The position numbers were made by a program, and so were the translations under genes. Under the pieces are notes generated by a model. It searched no databases. It was not told the origin of the DNA and worked only from the letters and a program-made list of their open reading frames with translations. A stretch of 64,000 nucleotides of DNA from Rikenella sp031549665 (GTDB lineage: Bacteria > Bacteroidota > Bacteroidia > Bacteroidales > Rikenellaceae): assembly GCA_031549665.1 (NCBI GenBank), contig JAVBPJ010000008.1, positions 23,881 through 87,880 of the forward strand. The letters are read 5' to 3'. Positions 8,500 through 16,025 of the stretch are shown here, one piece after another (position 1 is the first letter of the stretch; each line of letters begins with the position of its first letter).

Positions 8500-9855
8500 T
8501 TACACCACCCCCTGGGCGAGCATGGCGTTGGCGACTTTTTTGAAACCGGCGACGTTGGCCCCTTTCACGTAGTTCACAAAACCGTCCGCCTCGGTGCCGT
8601 ACTGCACGCAGGCGGCGTGGATGTCGCACATGATGCGGCGGAGCTTTTCGTCCACCTCCTCGCGGCTCCATTGCAGACGCATGGAGTTTTGGGTCATCTC
8701 CAGCCCCGAGGTGGCTACCCCCCCGGCATTGGCCGCCTTGCCCGGAGCGTACAGGATTTTGGCATCCAGAAACAGGTTCACCGCGTCGGGCGTCGAGGGC
8801 ATATTGGCCCCCTCGGCCACGCAGAAACAGCCTCCGGCCAACAACTTTTGGGCGTCCTCGCCATTGAGTTCGTTTTGGGTGGCGCAGGGCATGGCAATGT
8901 CGCACGGAACGCCCCAGGGACGTTCGCCCGCGTGGTAAGTGGCCGACGGATAGCGTTCGGCGTATTCGGAGATGCGGCCGCGGAATATATTTTTCAGTTC
9001 AAGGATGTACTCCAGCTTTTCGGCGTCGATCCCCTCGGGATCGTGGATGTAGCCCGCCGAGTCGGAGGCGGTTACCACCCTGGCGCCGAGCTGGGTCATT
9101 TTCTGGATGGCGTACTGGGCCACGTTGCCCGATCCGGAAACCACCACCGTTTTTCCCTGGACAGATTGCTTCCGTGTGGCCAGCATCTCCTGCGCGAAGT
9201 AGCTCGCGCCGTAGCCCGTGGCCTCGGGGCGCAGCGGACTGCCGCCCCAGCCCAGTCCCTTGCCGGTAAAGGTGCCGGTAAATTCGTTGCGCAGGCGTTT
9301 GTACTGGCCGTACATGAAGCCGATTTCGCGCGCTCCCACGCCGATATCTCCGGCCGGAACGTCGGTGTCGGCGCCGATGTGGCGGTGCAGTTCGGTGATG
9401 AACGACTGGCAGAAGCGCATCACTTCGTTGTCCGACTTGCCCTTGGGGTTGAAGTCCGATCCGCCTTTCCCGCCGCCCATGGGCAGGGTGGTGAGGCTGT
9501 TTTTAAAGGTTTGCTCAAAGGCCAGGAATTTCAGGATGCTGAGGTTGACCGAGGCGTGGAAACGGATCCCGCCCTTGTAGGGGCCAATGGCGCTGTTCAT
9601 CTGCACGCGGAAGCCGCGATTGATCTCCACCTCGCCTTTGTCGTTGAGCCACGGAACGCGGAAGATCACCACACGTTCGGGTTCGGCGATCCGTTCCAGA
9701 ATTTTCATTTTGGCCAACTGGGGATTTTCCACAATGTAGGGGGCCAGGCTGTCGACCACCTCCTGCACGGCTTGGTGGAACTCGATTTCGCCCGGGTTCT
9801 TGGCCACGATGCGGGCCATAAAATCGTCGACGTACTGTTTGACTTGTTTTTCCAT
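8500..9855 (-). CDS. gdhA: NADP-type glutamate dehydrogenase
   Basis: A 451-residue hexameric-type glutamate dehydrogenase that interconverts 2-oxoglutarate plus ammonia and glutamate. The catalytic block PMGGGKGGSDFNPKGKSD is complete (Lys130), and the Rossmann domain shows GSGNVAQYA. Length matches the roughly 450-residue family. The ATG at 9855 is preferred over an upstream in-frame start because it matches the family N-terminus and is preceded by GAGGAGT. The TACCTTTG promoter at 9889-9882 gives a leader of about 23 nt. It appears to be transcribed alone. Confidence 0.95.
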   Translation of the reverse strand: MEKQVKQYVDDFMARIVAKNPGEIEFHQAVQEVVDSLAPYIVENPQLAKMKILERIAEPERVVIFRVPWLNDKGEVEINRGFRVQMNSAIGPYKGGIRFHASVNLSILKFLAFEQTFKNSLTTLPMGGGKGGSDFNPKGKSDNEVMRFCQSFITELHRHIGADTDVPAGDIGVGAREIGFMYGQYKRLRNEFTGTFTGKGLGWGGSPLRPEATGYGASYFAQEMLATRKQSVQGKTVVVSGSGNVAQYAIQKMTQLGARVVTASDSAGYIHDPEGIDAEKLEYILELKNIFRGRISEYAERYPSATYHAGERPWGVPCDIAMPCATQNELNGEDAQKLLAGGCFCVAEGANMPSTPDAVNLFLDAKILYAPGKAANAGGVATSGLEMTQNSMRLQWSREEVDEKLRRIMCDIHAACVQYGTEADGFVNYVKGANVAGFKKVANAMLAQGVV

Positions 9856-9881
9856 ACTCCTCGGTTTTAACGTTTGAACCA

Positions 9882-9889
9882 CAAAGGTA
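9882..9889 (-). promoter_or_regulatory. -7 element TACCTTTG for gdhA
   Basis: An exact TAnnTTTG match on the minus strand, about 27 bp upstream of the gdhA ATG. The predicted start is near 9878. Confidence 0.6.
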
Positions 9890-9968
9890 TCCATTTTGGG
9901 TTCACCCGGTTCCGAAAAGTATGAAATTTAACAAAAAGAGGTCCTACTGCCGCATTCAGGCCGTCGAT

Positions 9969-10009
9969 TTTCATCAAACGAGAGGCTTAAAGACTCTTAT
10001 TTGATGAAA
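9969..10009. terminator. Large inverted repeat upstream of gdhA
   Basis: Arms TTTCATCAAA and TTTGATGAAA (10 bp, perfect) enclose a second paired segment AGAG/CTCT. The plus strand continues with TTTT. It could end the M23 operon transcript or act as an operator for gdhA, whose -7 element is about 80 bp away. Confidence 0.45.
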
Positions 10010-10071
10010 TTTTAACACCCTTTCGGTAAAAGCGCGGGGACAGGGGGAAGTTTCTTTGAACTTTAAACTCT

Positions 10072-10111
10072 CAGAGACTCAGAGATTCAGAGTCCCAGAA
10101 TTTCAGAACCC
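10072..10111. repeat. Five tandem degenerate octamers beginning CAGA
   Basis: Five consecutive 8-bp units, CAGAGACT, CAGAGATT, CAGAGTCC, CAGAATTT and CAGAACCC, run without a gap. The first four bases are invariant and the fifth is G or A. Function unknown; no copy was noticed elsewhere in the window. Confidence 0.6.
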
Positions 10112-10127
10112 CGGGATCCGGGATTCC

Positions 10128-10152
10128 CGAGCCTCGGGGGCCCCGAGGCTCG
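10128..10152. terminator. Perfect 25-bp palindrome after the M23 gene
   Basis: The 11-bp arms CGAGCCTCGGG and CCCGAGGCTCG are separated by three bases. It lies 42 bp beyond the stop of the minus-strand M23 gene, so it is a likely terminator although no U-tract follows. Confidence 0.5.
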
Positions 10153-10194
10153 AAATCGTGAATTTGCGACGCAACGGCGCAGATTAATCGCAGA

Positions 10195-11340
10195 CTAAAA
10201 GAGGGCGTTCTTCACCACCTCGCCCGGGGCGGGCGAATAGCCGCTGCGCGAGGTGCCGTTCACAACAAGGCGGTCGAACACGCAGGGGACACCCAGGGCT
10301 GTGTTGAAGTCGGGACGATCCTGGATGTGCATGTGGACGTGCGGCTCGACCGACTCGCCCGAGTTTCCGCAGAAACCCATCAGGGTTCCGTGCGTGATGG
10401 GCTGCCCAGTTTGCACTTTGATGGAGCGTTGCAGGTGGGCAAGCACCAGAAAGAGCCCTTGCGGGGTTTGGATCACCACGCAGTTGCCGAGCGGAGCCGC
10501 AGGGTTGTTTTGTCCCAGGGGATTGTCGGGAACGCCGTCGATCACCAACGCCACAACGCCGTCGCACGGGGCGTACACGCCGCTCCCGTAGCCCACGTAG
10601 TCGTACAGGTCGTTCCGGCGGCCGCGGCGGGCGTTCCCCGATTTGTCAACCTGCATCAGGTCGATCGCGGCCCGCTGCGAGGGGTGGCACTCCGCGGGGT
10701 TGGCCGGCGACATCACCACGCTGGTACTCGCAAGGGGCAGGCGCAGCGAAAACGGAACGTTGACGGGTTGGCCGTAAGGACTCTGTCCGCCGGACGGATT
10801 TTGTCCGTAAGGGTTCTGTCCGTAGGGATTCTGATTGGCGTAGGGATTGCCGCCGTAGGGGTTCTGGTTGCCGTAAGGATTCTGCCCGTAGGGGTTTTGA
10901 TTCCCGTAGGGGCTTTGGTAGGGATTTTGGTTGCCGTAGGGCTGCGGCTGTCCGTAAGGGCTTCCGTAGGGGCTTGGGGGGTTGTAGGCGGCGAACTCCA
11001 GCCCGCTGATCTCGCGTACGCGGTTCAGGGCCAGCATGCATTGCAGGGTTCCCCGCTCGAAGGTAACGATATAGGTGGCCGCTCCCTGGCCCATTCCGGC
11101 CAGCTGCACGCCCACCACATTGCCCACCTGGTGTTTGAGGCCCATGAAGTATTCCATGTTTTGCTGCAACGACATCGAGGCCTTCCGTTCGGGCGAATAA
11201 CGCTGGTAGATGGGGCCGTAGTCGTTGTGGTTGTAGTGGTCGAACACCAGCTTCGAAGCGGTTTGGTAGTCGAAGGTGTCCTGAGCCGGGGCGGCAAAGC
11301 CACCCAGCAGGAGCAGAAGGGCGAAGAGGAATTTTTTCAT
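10195..11340 (-). CDS. Secreted M23 (LytM-type) peptidase with PYGQN repeat linker
   Basis: A 381-residue exported protein with a signal peptide (1-19, ending APAQ). Residues 22-118 resemble a DUF3887-type small alpha/beta domain. Residues 121-192 are a low-complexity linker built of NPYG, QNPYG and SPYG repeats, and a LytM domain occupies about 205-375. Zinc-ligand candidates are His219 and Asp227 (CHPSQRAAID), with the HVHMH motif at 334-338. The first histidine is displaced from the usual HxGxD spacing, as in the sibling gene downstream of gpmI. It would hydrolyse peptide crosslinks in peptidoglycan. It starts 6 bp after its sibling, so it is the last gene of a gpmI-M23-M23 operon. Confidence 0.82.
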   Translation of the reverse strand: MKKFLFALLLLLGGFAAPAQDTFDYQTASKLVFDHYNHNDYGPIYQRYSPERKASMSLQQNMEYFMGLKHQVGNVVGVQLAGMGQGAATYIVTFERGTLQCMLALNRVREISGLEFAAYNPPSPYGSPYGQPQPYGNQNPYQSPYGNQNPYGQNPYGNQNPYGGNPYANQNPYGQNPYGQNPSGGQSPYGQPVNVPFSLRLPLASTSVVMSPANPAECHPSQRAAIDLMQVDKSGNARRGRRNDLYDYVGYGSGVYAPCDGVVALVIDGVPDNPLGQNNPAAPLGNCVVIQTPQGLFLVLAHLQRSIKVQTGQPITHGTLMGFCGNSGESVEPHVHMHIQDRPDFNTALGVPCVFDRLVVNGTSRSGYSPAPGEVVKNALF

Positions 11341-11346
11341 GTGGGT

Positions 11347-12405
11347 TTATTGTATGCGGGATATCCCTTGGGGTTTGGAAGGAAACTCCCTGAGGGGTTT
11401 CTGTTTCTTGGGGTCTGCAGAGCTTACGGATTTTATCCGTTCGCCTTTCAGGGGCGAGTAGTCGTTTTTCGGTACTCCGTCGACCAGCAGGGCCGAGAAG
11501 TAGCACTTCACGCCCGTGCTTGCGTTCAGGTTTTCGGTGTTTTGCAGGTGCATGTGCAGGTGCGCCTCGGACGAATTGCCCGAATTGCCGCACAATCCGA
11601 GCAGGTCGCCTTGTTTAAGGCGGTCGCCTTGCTTCACGCGCACGGAACCTTGCTTGAAGTGGGCCATCAGCAGGTAGATCCCGTCGGGGGTTTTGATCAT
11701 CACGCAATTTCCGGTCATAAAGGCGGGGTTCATCACCCCGGGCGTGTTGTCCGGAATGCCGTCCACGGCCATCACCACCTCGCCGCCGCAGGGGGCGTAG
11801 AGTTCCTGGCCGAAGGCGTAGTAGTCCTGGTTGGTGCGGCCGTCGCTCCGGTAGCTTTTGCCGTCGGGGCCGACCATCAGAAAGTCGATGGCGTTTTTCT
11901 GCGCCGGAAAGGCCACGTGGTAGTTTTGCTCGCGGGTGTCGCCGCCCCAAAACACAAACCACTCGCCGCTAAGGGGCAAAGCCATCGGAACCGTGTTGCG
12001 GGGGATGGTTTTGGCGCCGGCCTCAACGGCCGGATCGGCGTAGGGCTTGAAGTAGAGTCCGTTGATTTTCAACTCCGTATCCAGCGACAGGATCAACGAC
12101 ATGGTGGCTTTGTCGAACTGGGCGCGGTAGAAGGCCACCATTTGCCGCATCTCCGTAAATTGCAGGGCGCGGAGATCGCCCAACTGGCTTTTCAGCGCGG
12201 CCGAGGTGGCGACGTACTGTTTTTCCGAAAGGGCGGCCTGCATCGTGGCCGAGAAGTCGCTGTAAATCCCCTGGTAATCACCCTTGTTGTAGCTCTCCTG
12301 AAACCGGCCGAGGGCGGCTTTGTAGGTTTCGGGTTCGACCTGTTGCGCGGCAACCGCGCAAACGCTCCCCGCAAAAACAAGGAGGGCCAAAAGGATTTTT
12401 TTCAT
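11347..12405 (-). CDS. Secreted M23 (LytM-type) peptidase, sibling of the repeat-bearing gene
   Basis: A 352-residue exported protein: signal peptide 1-20, a DUF3887-like domain at about 24-120, then an M23 domain at about 140-325. Likely zinc ligands are His163 and Asp174 (NYHVAFPAQKNAID) and the HLHMH motif at 282-286. The WGGD...NYHV arrangement replaces the classical HxGxD spacing. It has the same domain order as the neighbour ending at 10195 but lacks its PYG repeats, so the pair arose by duplication. The start is the ATG at 12405 (MKKILL); a TTG three codons earlier is less likely. It follows gpmI by 45 bp with no promoter seen between them. Confidence 0.82.
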   Translation of the reverse strand: MKKILLALLVFAGSVCAVAAQQVEPETYKAALGRFQESYNKGDYQGIYSDFSATMQAALSEKQYVATSAALKSQLGDLRALQFTEMRQMVAFYRAQFDKATMSLILSLDTELKINGLYFKPYADPAVEAGAKTIPRNTVPMALPLSGEWFVFWGGDTREQNYHVAFPAQKNAIDFLMVGPDGKSYRSDGRTNQDYYAFGQELYAPCGGEVVMAVDGIPDNTPGVMNPAFMTGNCVMIKTPDGIYLLMAHFKQGSVRVKQGDRLKQGDLLGLCGNSGNSSEAHLHMHLQNTENLNASTGVKCYFSALLVDGVPKNDYSPLKGERIKSVSSADPKKQKPLREFPSKPQGISRIQ

Positions 12406-12450
12406 GCGGCGCAAGGTGGGATTACGGAATGAAACCGGGGGGAACGGAGA

Positions 12451-13971
12451 CTATACGAGCGGGTGGCCGGTCATCTCTTCGGGCTGCGGGAGTCCCATGA
12501 TTTTCAGCACCGTGGGCGCCAGGTCGGCCAGCACGCCGCTCTGCACGCTTTGGATGGTGTCCGACACCACGATCAGCGGCACGGGATTGAGCGAGTGGGC
12601 GGTGTTGGGCGACCCGTCGGGGTTGACGGCGTTGTCGGCGTTGCCGTGATCGGCGCACACCAGCACGGTGTAGTGGTTCTTAATAGCCGAAGTGATCACC
12701 TTTTCGACGCAACCGTCGACGGCCTTGACCGCTTTTTCGATGGCTTCGTACACGCCGGTATGGCCCACCATGTCGCCGTTGGCAAAGTTCAGGCAAATGA
12801 AGTCATGCTCCTGTTTGTCGAGTTCAGCCACCAGGGCGTCGGCAATTTCGGGAGCGCTCATTTCGGGCTGCAGGTCGTAGGTGGCCACTTTGGGCGAGTT
12901 GATCAGGATGCGGCTCTCGCCCTCGAAGGGGGCCTCCTGCCCGCCGTTGAAGAAAAAGGTAACGTGGGCGAATTTTTCGGTTTCGGCGATGCGGAGCTGT
13001 TTTTTTCCCTGGCTGGAAAGGTATTCGCCGAGGGTGTTCGACACATTTTCCTTGTCGAACAGGATGTGCAACCCGCGGAACGAGGCGTCGTACGGGGTCA
13101 TGGTGCAATAGTAGAGGGGCAGGGTGTGCATTCCCTGTTCGGGCATCTCGGTTTGGGTGAGCACCTGGGTGAGTTCCTTGGCGCGGTCGTTGCGGTAATT
13201 GAAAAAGATCACCACGTCGCCCCCGGCAAGCGTCCCGACGGGTTTTCCGCCTTCGGTAACCGCGATGGGTTTGATGAATTCGTCGGTTACACCGGCGGCG
13301 TACGAGTCGGCCACCGCCTGTACGGGATCGGCGGCGGGCGTTCCCGTGCCGTTCACCAGCAGGTCGTAGGCCTCTTTGACCCGTTCCCAGCGTTTGTCGC
13401 GGTCCATGGCGTAGTAGCGGCCCACGATCGAGGCGATTTTTCCCGCCGAAGAGGGCTGCGCAAGGTGTTGCTGCAACTGTTCGATGAATCCTTTGCCGCT
13501 TTGCGGATCGGTATCCCGGCCGTCCATGAAGCAATGCACCCAGGTGCGGTCGATGCCGTATTCGCGGGCTACGTCGGTCAGGCAAAGCAGGTGGTCGAGC
13601 GAGCTGTGTACCCCCCCGTCCGACACAAGGCCCATCAGGTGGACGGCTTTGCCGTTCTTTTGGGCGTATTCGAACGCGGCGACGATCTCGGGATTCTGCC
13701 GGATGGAGTTGTCGCGGATGGCGCGGTTGATCTTCACCAAATCCTGGTAGATGATGCGGCCTGCGCCGATGTTTTGGTGGCCCACCTCGGAATTGCCCAT
13801 CTGTCCGTCGGGCAATCCCACGTTTTCTCCGCAGGTGAGCAGCTCTGCGTGGGGATATTTTTCGCTCAGCGAATTGACGAATTTCGGGTGTGCCGAATAG
13901 ATCGCGTCGCGGTGGGTATGGTCGCCGATCCCCCATCCGTCGAGGATCATCAAAAGAACTCTGTTTTTCAT
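12451..13971 (-). CDS. gpmI: 2,3-bisphosphoglycerate-independent phosphoglycerate mutase
   Basis: A 506-residue cofactor-independent phosphoglycerate mutase that interconverts 3- and 2-phosphoglycerate in glycolysis using two Mn ions. The N-terminus MILDGWG supplies the metal-binding Asp11, and the nucleophile Ser61 is in QMGNSEVGH. C-terminal metal ligands are visible in VCADHGNAD. Length is normal for the family. It is first in a minus-strand operon with two secreted M23 peptidases, an unexplained association. A TACCTTTG element at 14007-14000 gives a leader of about 25 nt. Confidence 0.95.
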   Translation of the reverse strand: MKNRVLLMILDGWGIGDHTHRDAIYSAHPKFVNSLSEKYPHAELLTCGENVGLPDGQMGNSEVGHQNIGAGRIIYQDLVKINRAIRDNSIRQNPEIVAAFEYAQKNGKAVHLMGLVSDGGVHSSLDHLLCLTDVAREYGIDRTWVHCFMDGRDTDPQSGKGFIEQLQQHLAQPSSAGKIASIVGRYYAMDRDKRWERVKEAYDLLVNGTGTPAADPVQAVADSYAAGVTDEFIKPIAVTEGGKPVGTLAGGDVVIFFNYRNDRAKELTQVLTQTEMPEQGMHTLPLYYCTMTPYDASFRGLHILFDKENVSNTLGEYLSSQGKKQLRIAETEKFAHVTFFFNGGQEAPFEGESRILINSPKVATYDLQPEMSAPEIADALVAELDKQEHDFICLNFANGDMVGHTGVYEAIEKAVKAVDGCVEKVITSAIKNHYTVLVCADHGNADNAVNPDGSPNTAHSLNPVPLIVVSDTIQSVQSGVLADLAPTVLKIMGLPQPEEMTGHPLV

Positions 13972-13999
13972 GGCATTGGCTGTTTTATATACAAGAATG

Positions 14000-14007
14000 C
14001 AAAGGTA
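14000..14007 (-). promoter_or_regulatory. -7 element TACCTTTG for gpmI operon
   Basis: An exact TAnnTTTG match on the minus strand, 29 bp before the gpmI ATG. It lies in the 93-bp gap after the upstream M23 gene. Confidence 0.55.
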
Positions 14008-14064
14008 GCAAAAAACCTGCCTAACGTCAAATTCGCCTCGTCGAACAGCCCTGTTTTGCAGTCT

Positions 14065-14985
14065 TTAGTCGAACGACTGCATGCCCATCTGCGAAATTTG
14101 CTTCAGGCGGCCGAGCCGGGGCATGCCGAGTTCGACGAAAAAGTAGTCGGTGGGGTCAACGGGCCGTCCCCGGTAGCGTACTTCGTAGTGCAGGTGGGGG
14201 GCGAACGACAGGCCGCTGTTGCCGGTAAAGGCGATGATGTCGCCCCGGTTGACGCGCCGTCCGGGGGGAACCACCGCCTTGTCCAGGTGGGCGTAGACGG
14301 TTTGGTAACCGTTCCCGTGATCGATCATCATGCTGAGCCCCGAGGTCTGCCCGCGCGTCTGCATCTGCGCCACCACCCCGTCGGCCGTGGCGAACACGGC
14401 GGTTCCCGTGGCCACCGAGTAGTCGACTCCGTTGTGCTGTTTTTTGGTTTTGAAGAAAGGGTGGATCAATTCGCCGTACGAGGCGGTGAGCAGCGTAAGC
14501 TGGTCGTTGTCGACGGGTTGTATGGCGGGGATGGCCAATGCGGCAGAGGGGCGCTCGATCGCCTGCGCGGCCAGCTGGCGCTGCTTGCCCTGATAGACGG
14601 CGGTACGCTGGGTCAGCGCGCTGAGGCGGCGGGAGAGCAGCTCGCCCAGCTCGCGGTTGCTTTTCGAGTCGAGTTCGTGGAGGTAGTCCACGCGGGCCTG
14701 GTGGTCGTGGCTCTGCAGGGTGTCGGGATCGGCCTCGAAAAGGATCCGGTAAACCCCCCGGTCGCGCTCCCTCACGTTGTTCAACACCCGCTGCAGGGTG
14801 TCGTAACGTTCGGCCATTTGTTTGTATTGCTGGTCCAGGGCGCGGTTGCTCCGTTTGATCTCGTACTCGATGGGGGTGTCGAAAAAGAACGAGAAGATCA
14901 GGAAATAGATCACCGCCACGGCCGCTCCGTTCAGCAGCCGGAAACTCCACCGGATGGCTCTGCGGGTTCGGGTTCGCTTACTCAT
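14065..14985 (-). CDS. Membrane-anchored M23 (LytM) peptidase
   Basis: A 306-residue protein: short basic cytoplasmic N-terminus, one membrane segment (about 17-35), a predicted coiled coil (about 40-145) and a C-terminal LytM domain. Zinc ligands are classical here: HNGVD (His184, Asp188) and HLHYEV (264-269). It would cleave peptidoglycan stem peptides or activate other hydrolases from the periplasmic face. The ATG at 14985 overlaps the stop of the paralogous gene upstream by 8 bp, so the two are translationally coupled. The pair is transcribed divergently from alaS. Confidence 0.88.
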   Translation of the reverse strand: MSKRTRTRRAIRWSFRLLNGAAVAVIYFLIFSFFFDTPIEYEIKRSNRALDQQYKQMAERYDTLQRVLNNVRERDRGVYRILFEADPDTLQSHDHQARVDYLHELDSKSNRELGELLSRRLSALTQRTAVYQGKQRQLAAQAIERPSAALAIPAIQPVDNDQLTLLTASYGELIHPFFKTKKQHNGVDYSVATGTAVFATADGVVAQMQTRGQTSGLSMMIDHGNGYQTVYAHLDKAVVPPGRRVNRGDIIAFTGNSGLSFAPHLHYEVRYRGRPVDPTDYFFVELGMPRLGRLKQISQMGMQSFD

Positions 14986-15955
14986 CTGCTTCGTGTTCGT
15001 AGGGGGTGGTTTCGGCCGATTCGACAATGGCGTTGAATTCTTCTTCCGACATGTTGCGGCTGAGGTAGTTGATGGGGTTGACGGGGTTTCCGCGGTAGAT
15101 CACCTCGTAGTGCAGGTGCGTTCCGCTGGAGCGGCCCGTGGATCCGCAAAGGCCGATCACTTCGCCCCGGCGAACCAGTTGCCCCACTTTAACCAGCACC
15201 ATACTCAGGTGGGCGTAGCGGGTGGTGTAGCCGAAGCCGTGGTCGATCATCACCTGGTTGCCGTAGCCCGAAACGCCGCGCGGTTCGACCACCAGTCCGG
15301 TTCCGGAAGCGTAGATGGGGGTTCCCTTGGGGGCTGTCAGGTCGATTCCTTTGTGCTGCGGCTGGAAACGGAGCGTAACGGGGTTGGTGCGCGCCCCAAA
15401 GGCCCCGATGTTTCCGCGCAGTTTTTTGGGATCGATCGGCATGATGGCGGGCACCACTTCGGCCATCAGGTCTTTGTCGGCGGCCCACTCCTCCACCTGA
15501 TCCAGCGAAACAGACTGCAGGTAGAGCTGGCGGCCCAGCGCATCCATCTTGCGCCACACTTCGGTCATCAGGGGTTTGTAGCGGCCATACCCCACGCTCG
15601 CGTACTTCGTGTCGGGATAGGGGGTATAGACTCCGGCGATGGCGAGCGTGTCGGCCCCGAAGATGGCGCGGTAGACGGCGTGGTCGCGTTCGCGCAGGAT
15701 ACGGAGCTGTTCCAGGGCCGAACCCACCTCGGTGTCGAGCAGCTGGTAACGCTCCACCAGGCGGTCGTTTTGCTGGCGCAGCCGATGCATTTTAGGGGTG
15801 TAGAAGAAGTAGGAGAACAGAAAGTTCATCACCATCGCCACAATGAAAATCACCAACACCTGCCGAACCACGCGGAAAATCCACTGGCGTAGCGGAAGCA
15901 CGTAGCGTTCCCGAAAGAAATGGTAGAGCGTGTAGGGCGATGCGGGGGCGTTCAT
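14978..15955 (-). CDS. Membrane-anchored M23 (LytM) peptidase, upstream paralogue
   Basis: A 325-residue protein with the same design as the gene it overlaps: a membrane helix (about 32-52), a coiled-coil stalk, and a LytM domain with HKGID (His201, Asp205) and THLHYEV (His280, His282). The ATG at 15955 is chosen because it lies about 15 nt after the predicted transcript start, and an earlier in-frame start would fall in the promoter. Tandem M23 genes of this kind are common next to alaS in Bacteroidota (recalled family context). Function is inferred as cell-wall remodelling in growth or division. Confidence 0.88.
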   Translation of the reverse strand: MNAPASPYTLYHFFRERYVLPLRQWIFRVVRQVLVIFIVAMVMNFLFSYFFYTPKMHRLRQQNDRLVERYQLLDTEVGSALEQLRILRERDHAVYRAIFGADTLAIAGVYTPYPDTKYASVGYGRYKPLMTEVWRKMDALGRQLYLQSVSLDQVEEWAADKDLMAEVVPAIMPIDPKKLRGNIGAFGARTNPVTLRFQPQHKGIDLTAPKGTPIYASGTGLVVEPRGVSGYGNQVMIDHGFGYTTRYAHLSMVLVKVGQLVRRGEVIGLCGSTGRSSGTHLHYEVIYRGNPVNPINYLSRNMSEEEFNAIVESAETTPYEHEADE

Positions 15956-15973
15956 AGATTGGATCGACGTCGG

Positions 15974-15981
15974 CAAAATTA
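15974..15981 (-). promoter_or_regulatory. -7 element TAATTTTG for the M23 pair
   Basis: Reverse complement of CAAAATTA, matching TAnnTTTG. It is back to back with the alaS promoter, 11 bp away. Confidence 0.5.
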
Positions 15982-15992
15982 AGAAAAAAGGC

Positions 15993-16000
15993 TAACTTTG
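15993..16000 (+). promoter_or_regulatory. -7 element TAACTTTG for alaS
   Basis: An exact consensus match. The predicted start near 16003 leaves a leader of about 22 nt before the alaS ATG. Confidence 0.6.
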
Positions 16001-16025
16001 CCGTCGCCCTTAGATTTTTACGCCC

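Larger units (their letters stand above)
9890..10194. other. Non-coding region between gdhA promoter and M23 gene
   Basis: There is no convincing gene here. The region holds a 10-bp-armed inverted repeat (9969-10009), a set of tandem degenerate octamers (10072-10111) and a perfect 25-bp palindrome (10128-10152), each listed separately. It follows the 3' end of the M23 operon and precedes the gdhA promoter, so it would carry a terminator and perhaps gdhA control sites. Confidence 0.6.

Noticed and set aside
12463..15036. 857-codon plus-strand frame opposite gpmI and an M23 gene
   Set aside because: It is an antisense shadow spanning two real genes and their promoter gap.
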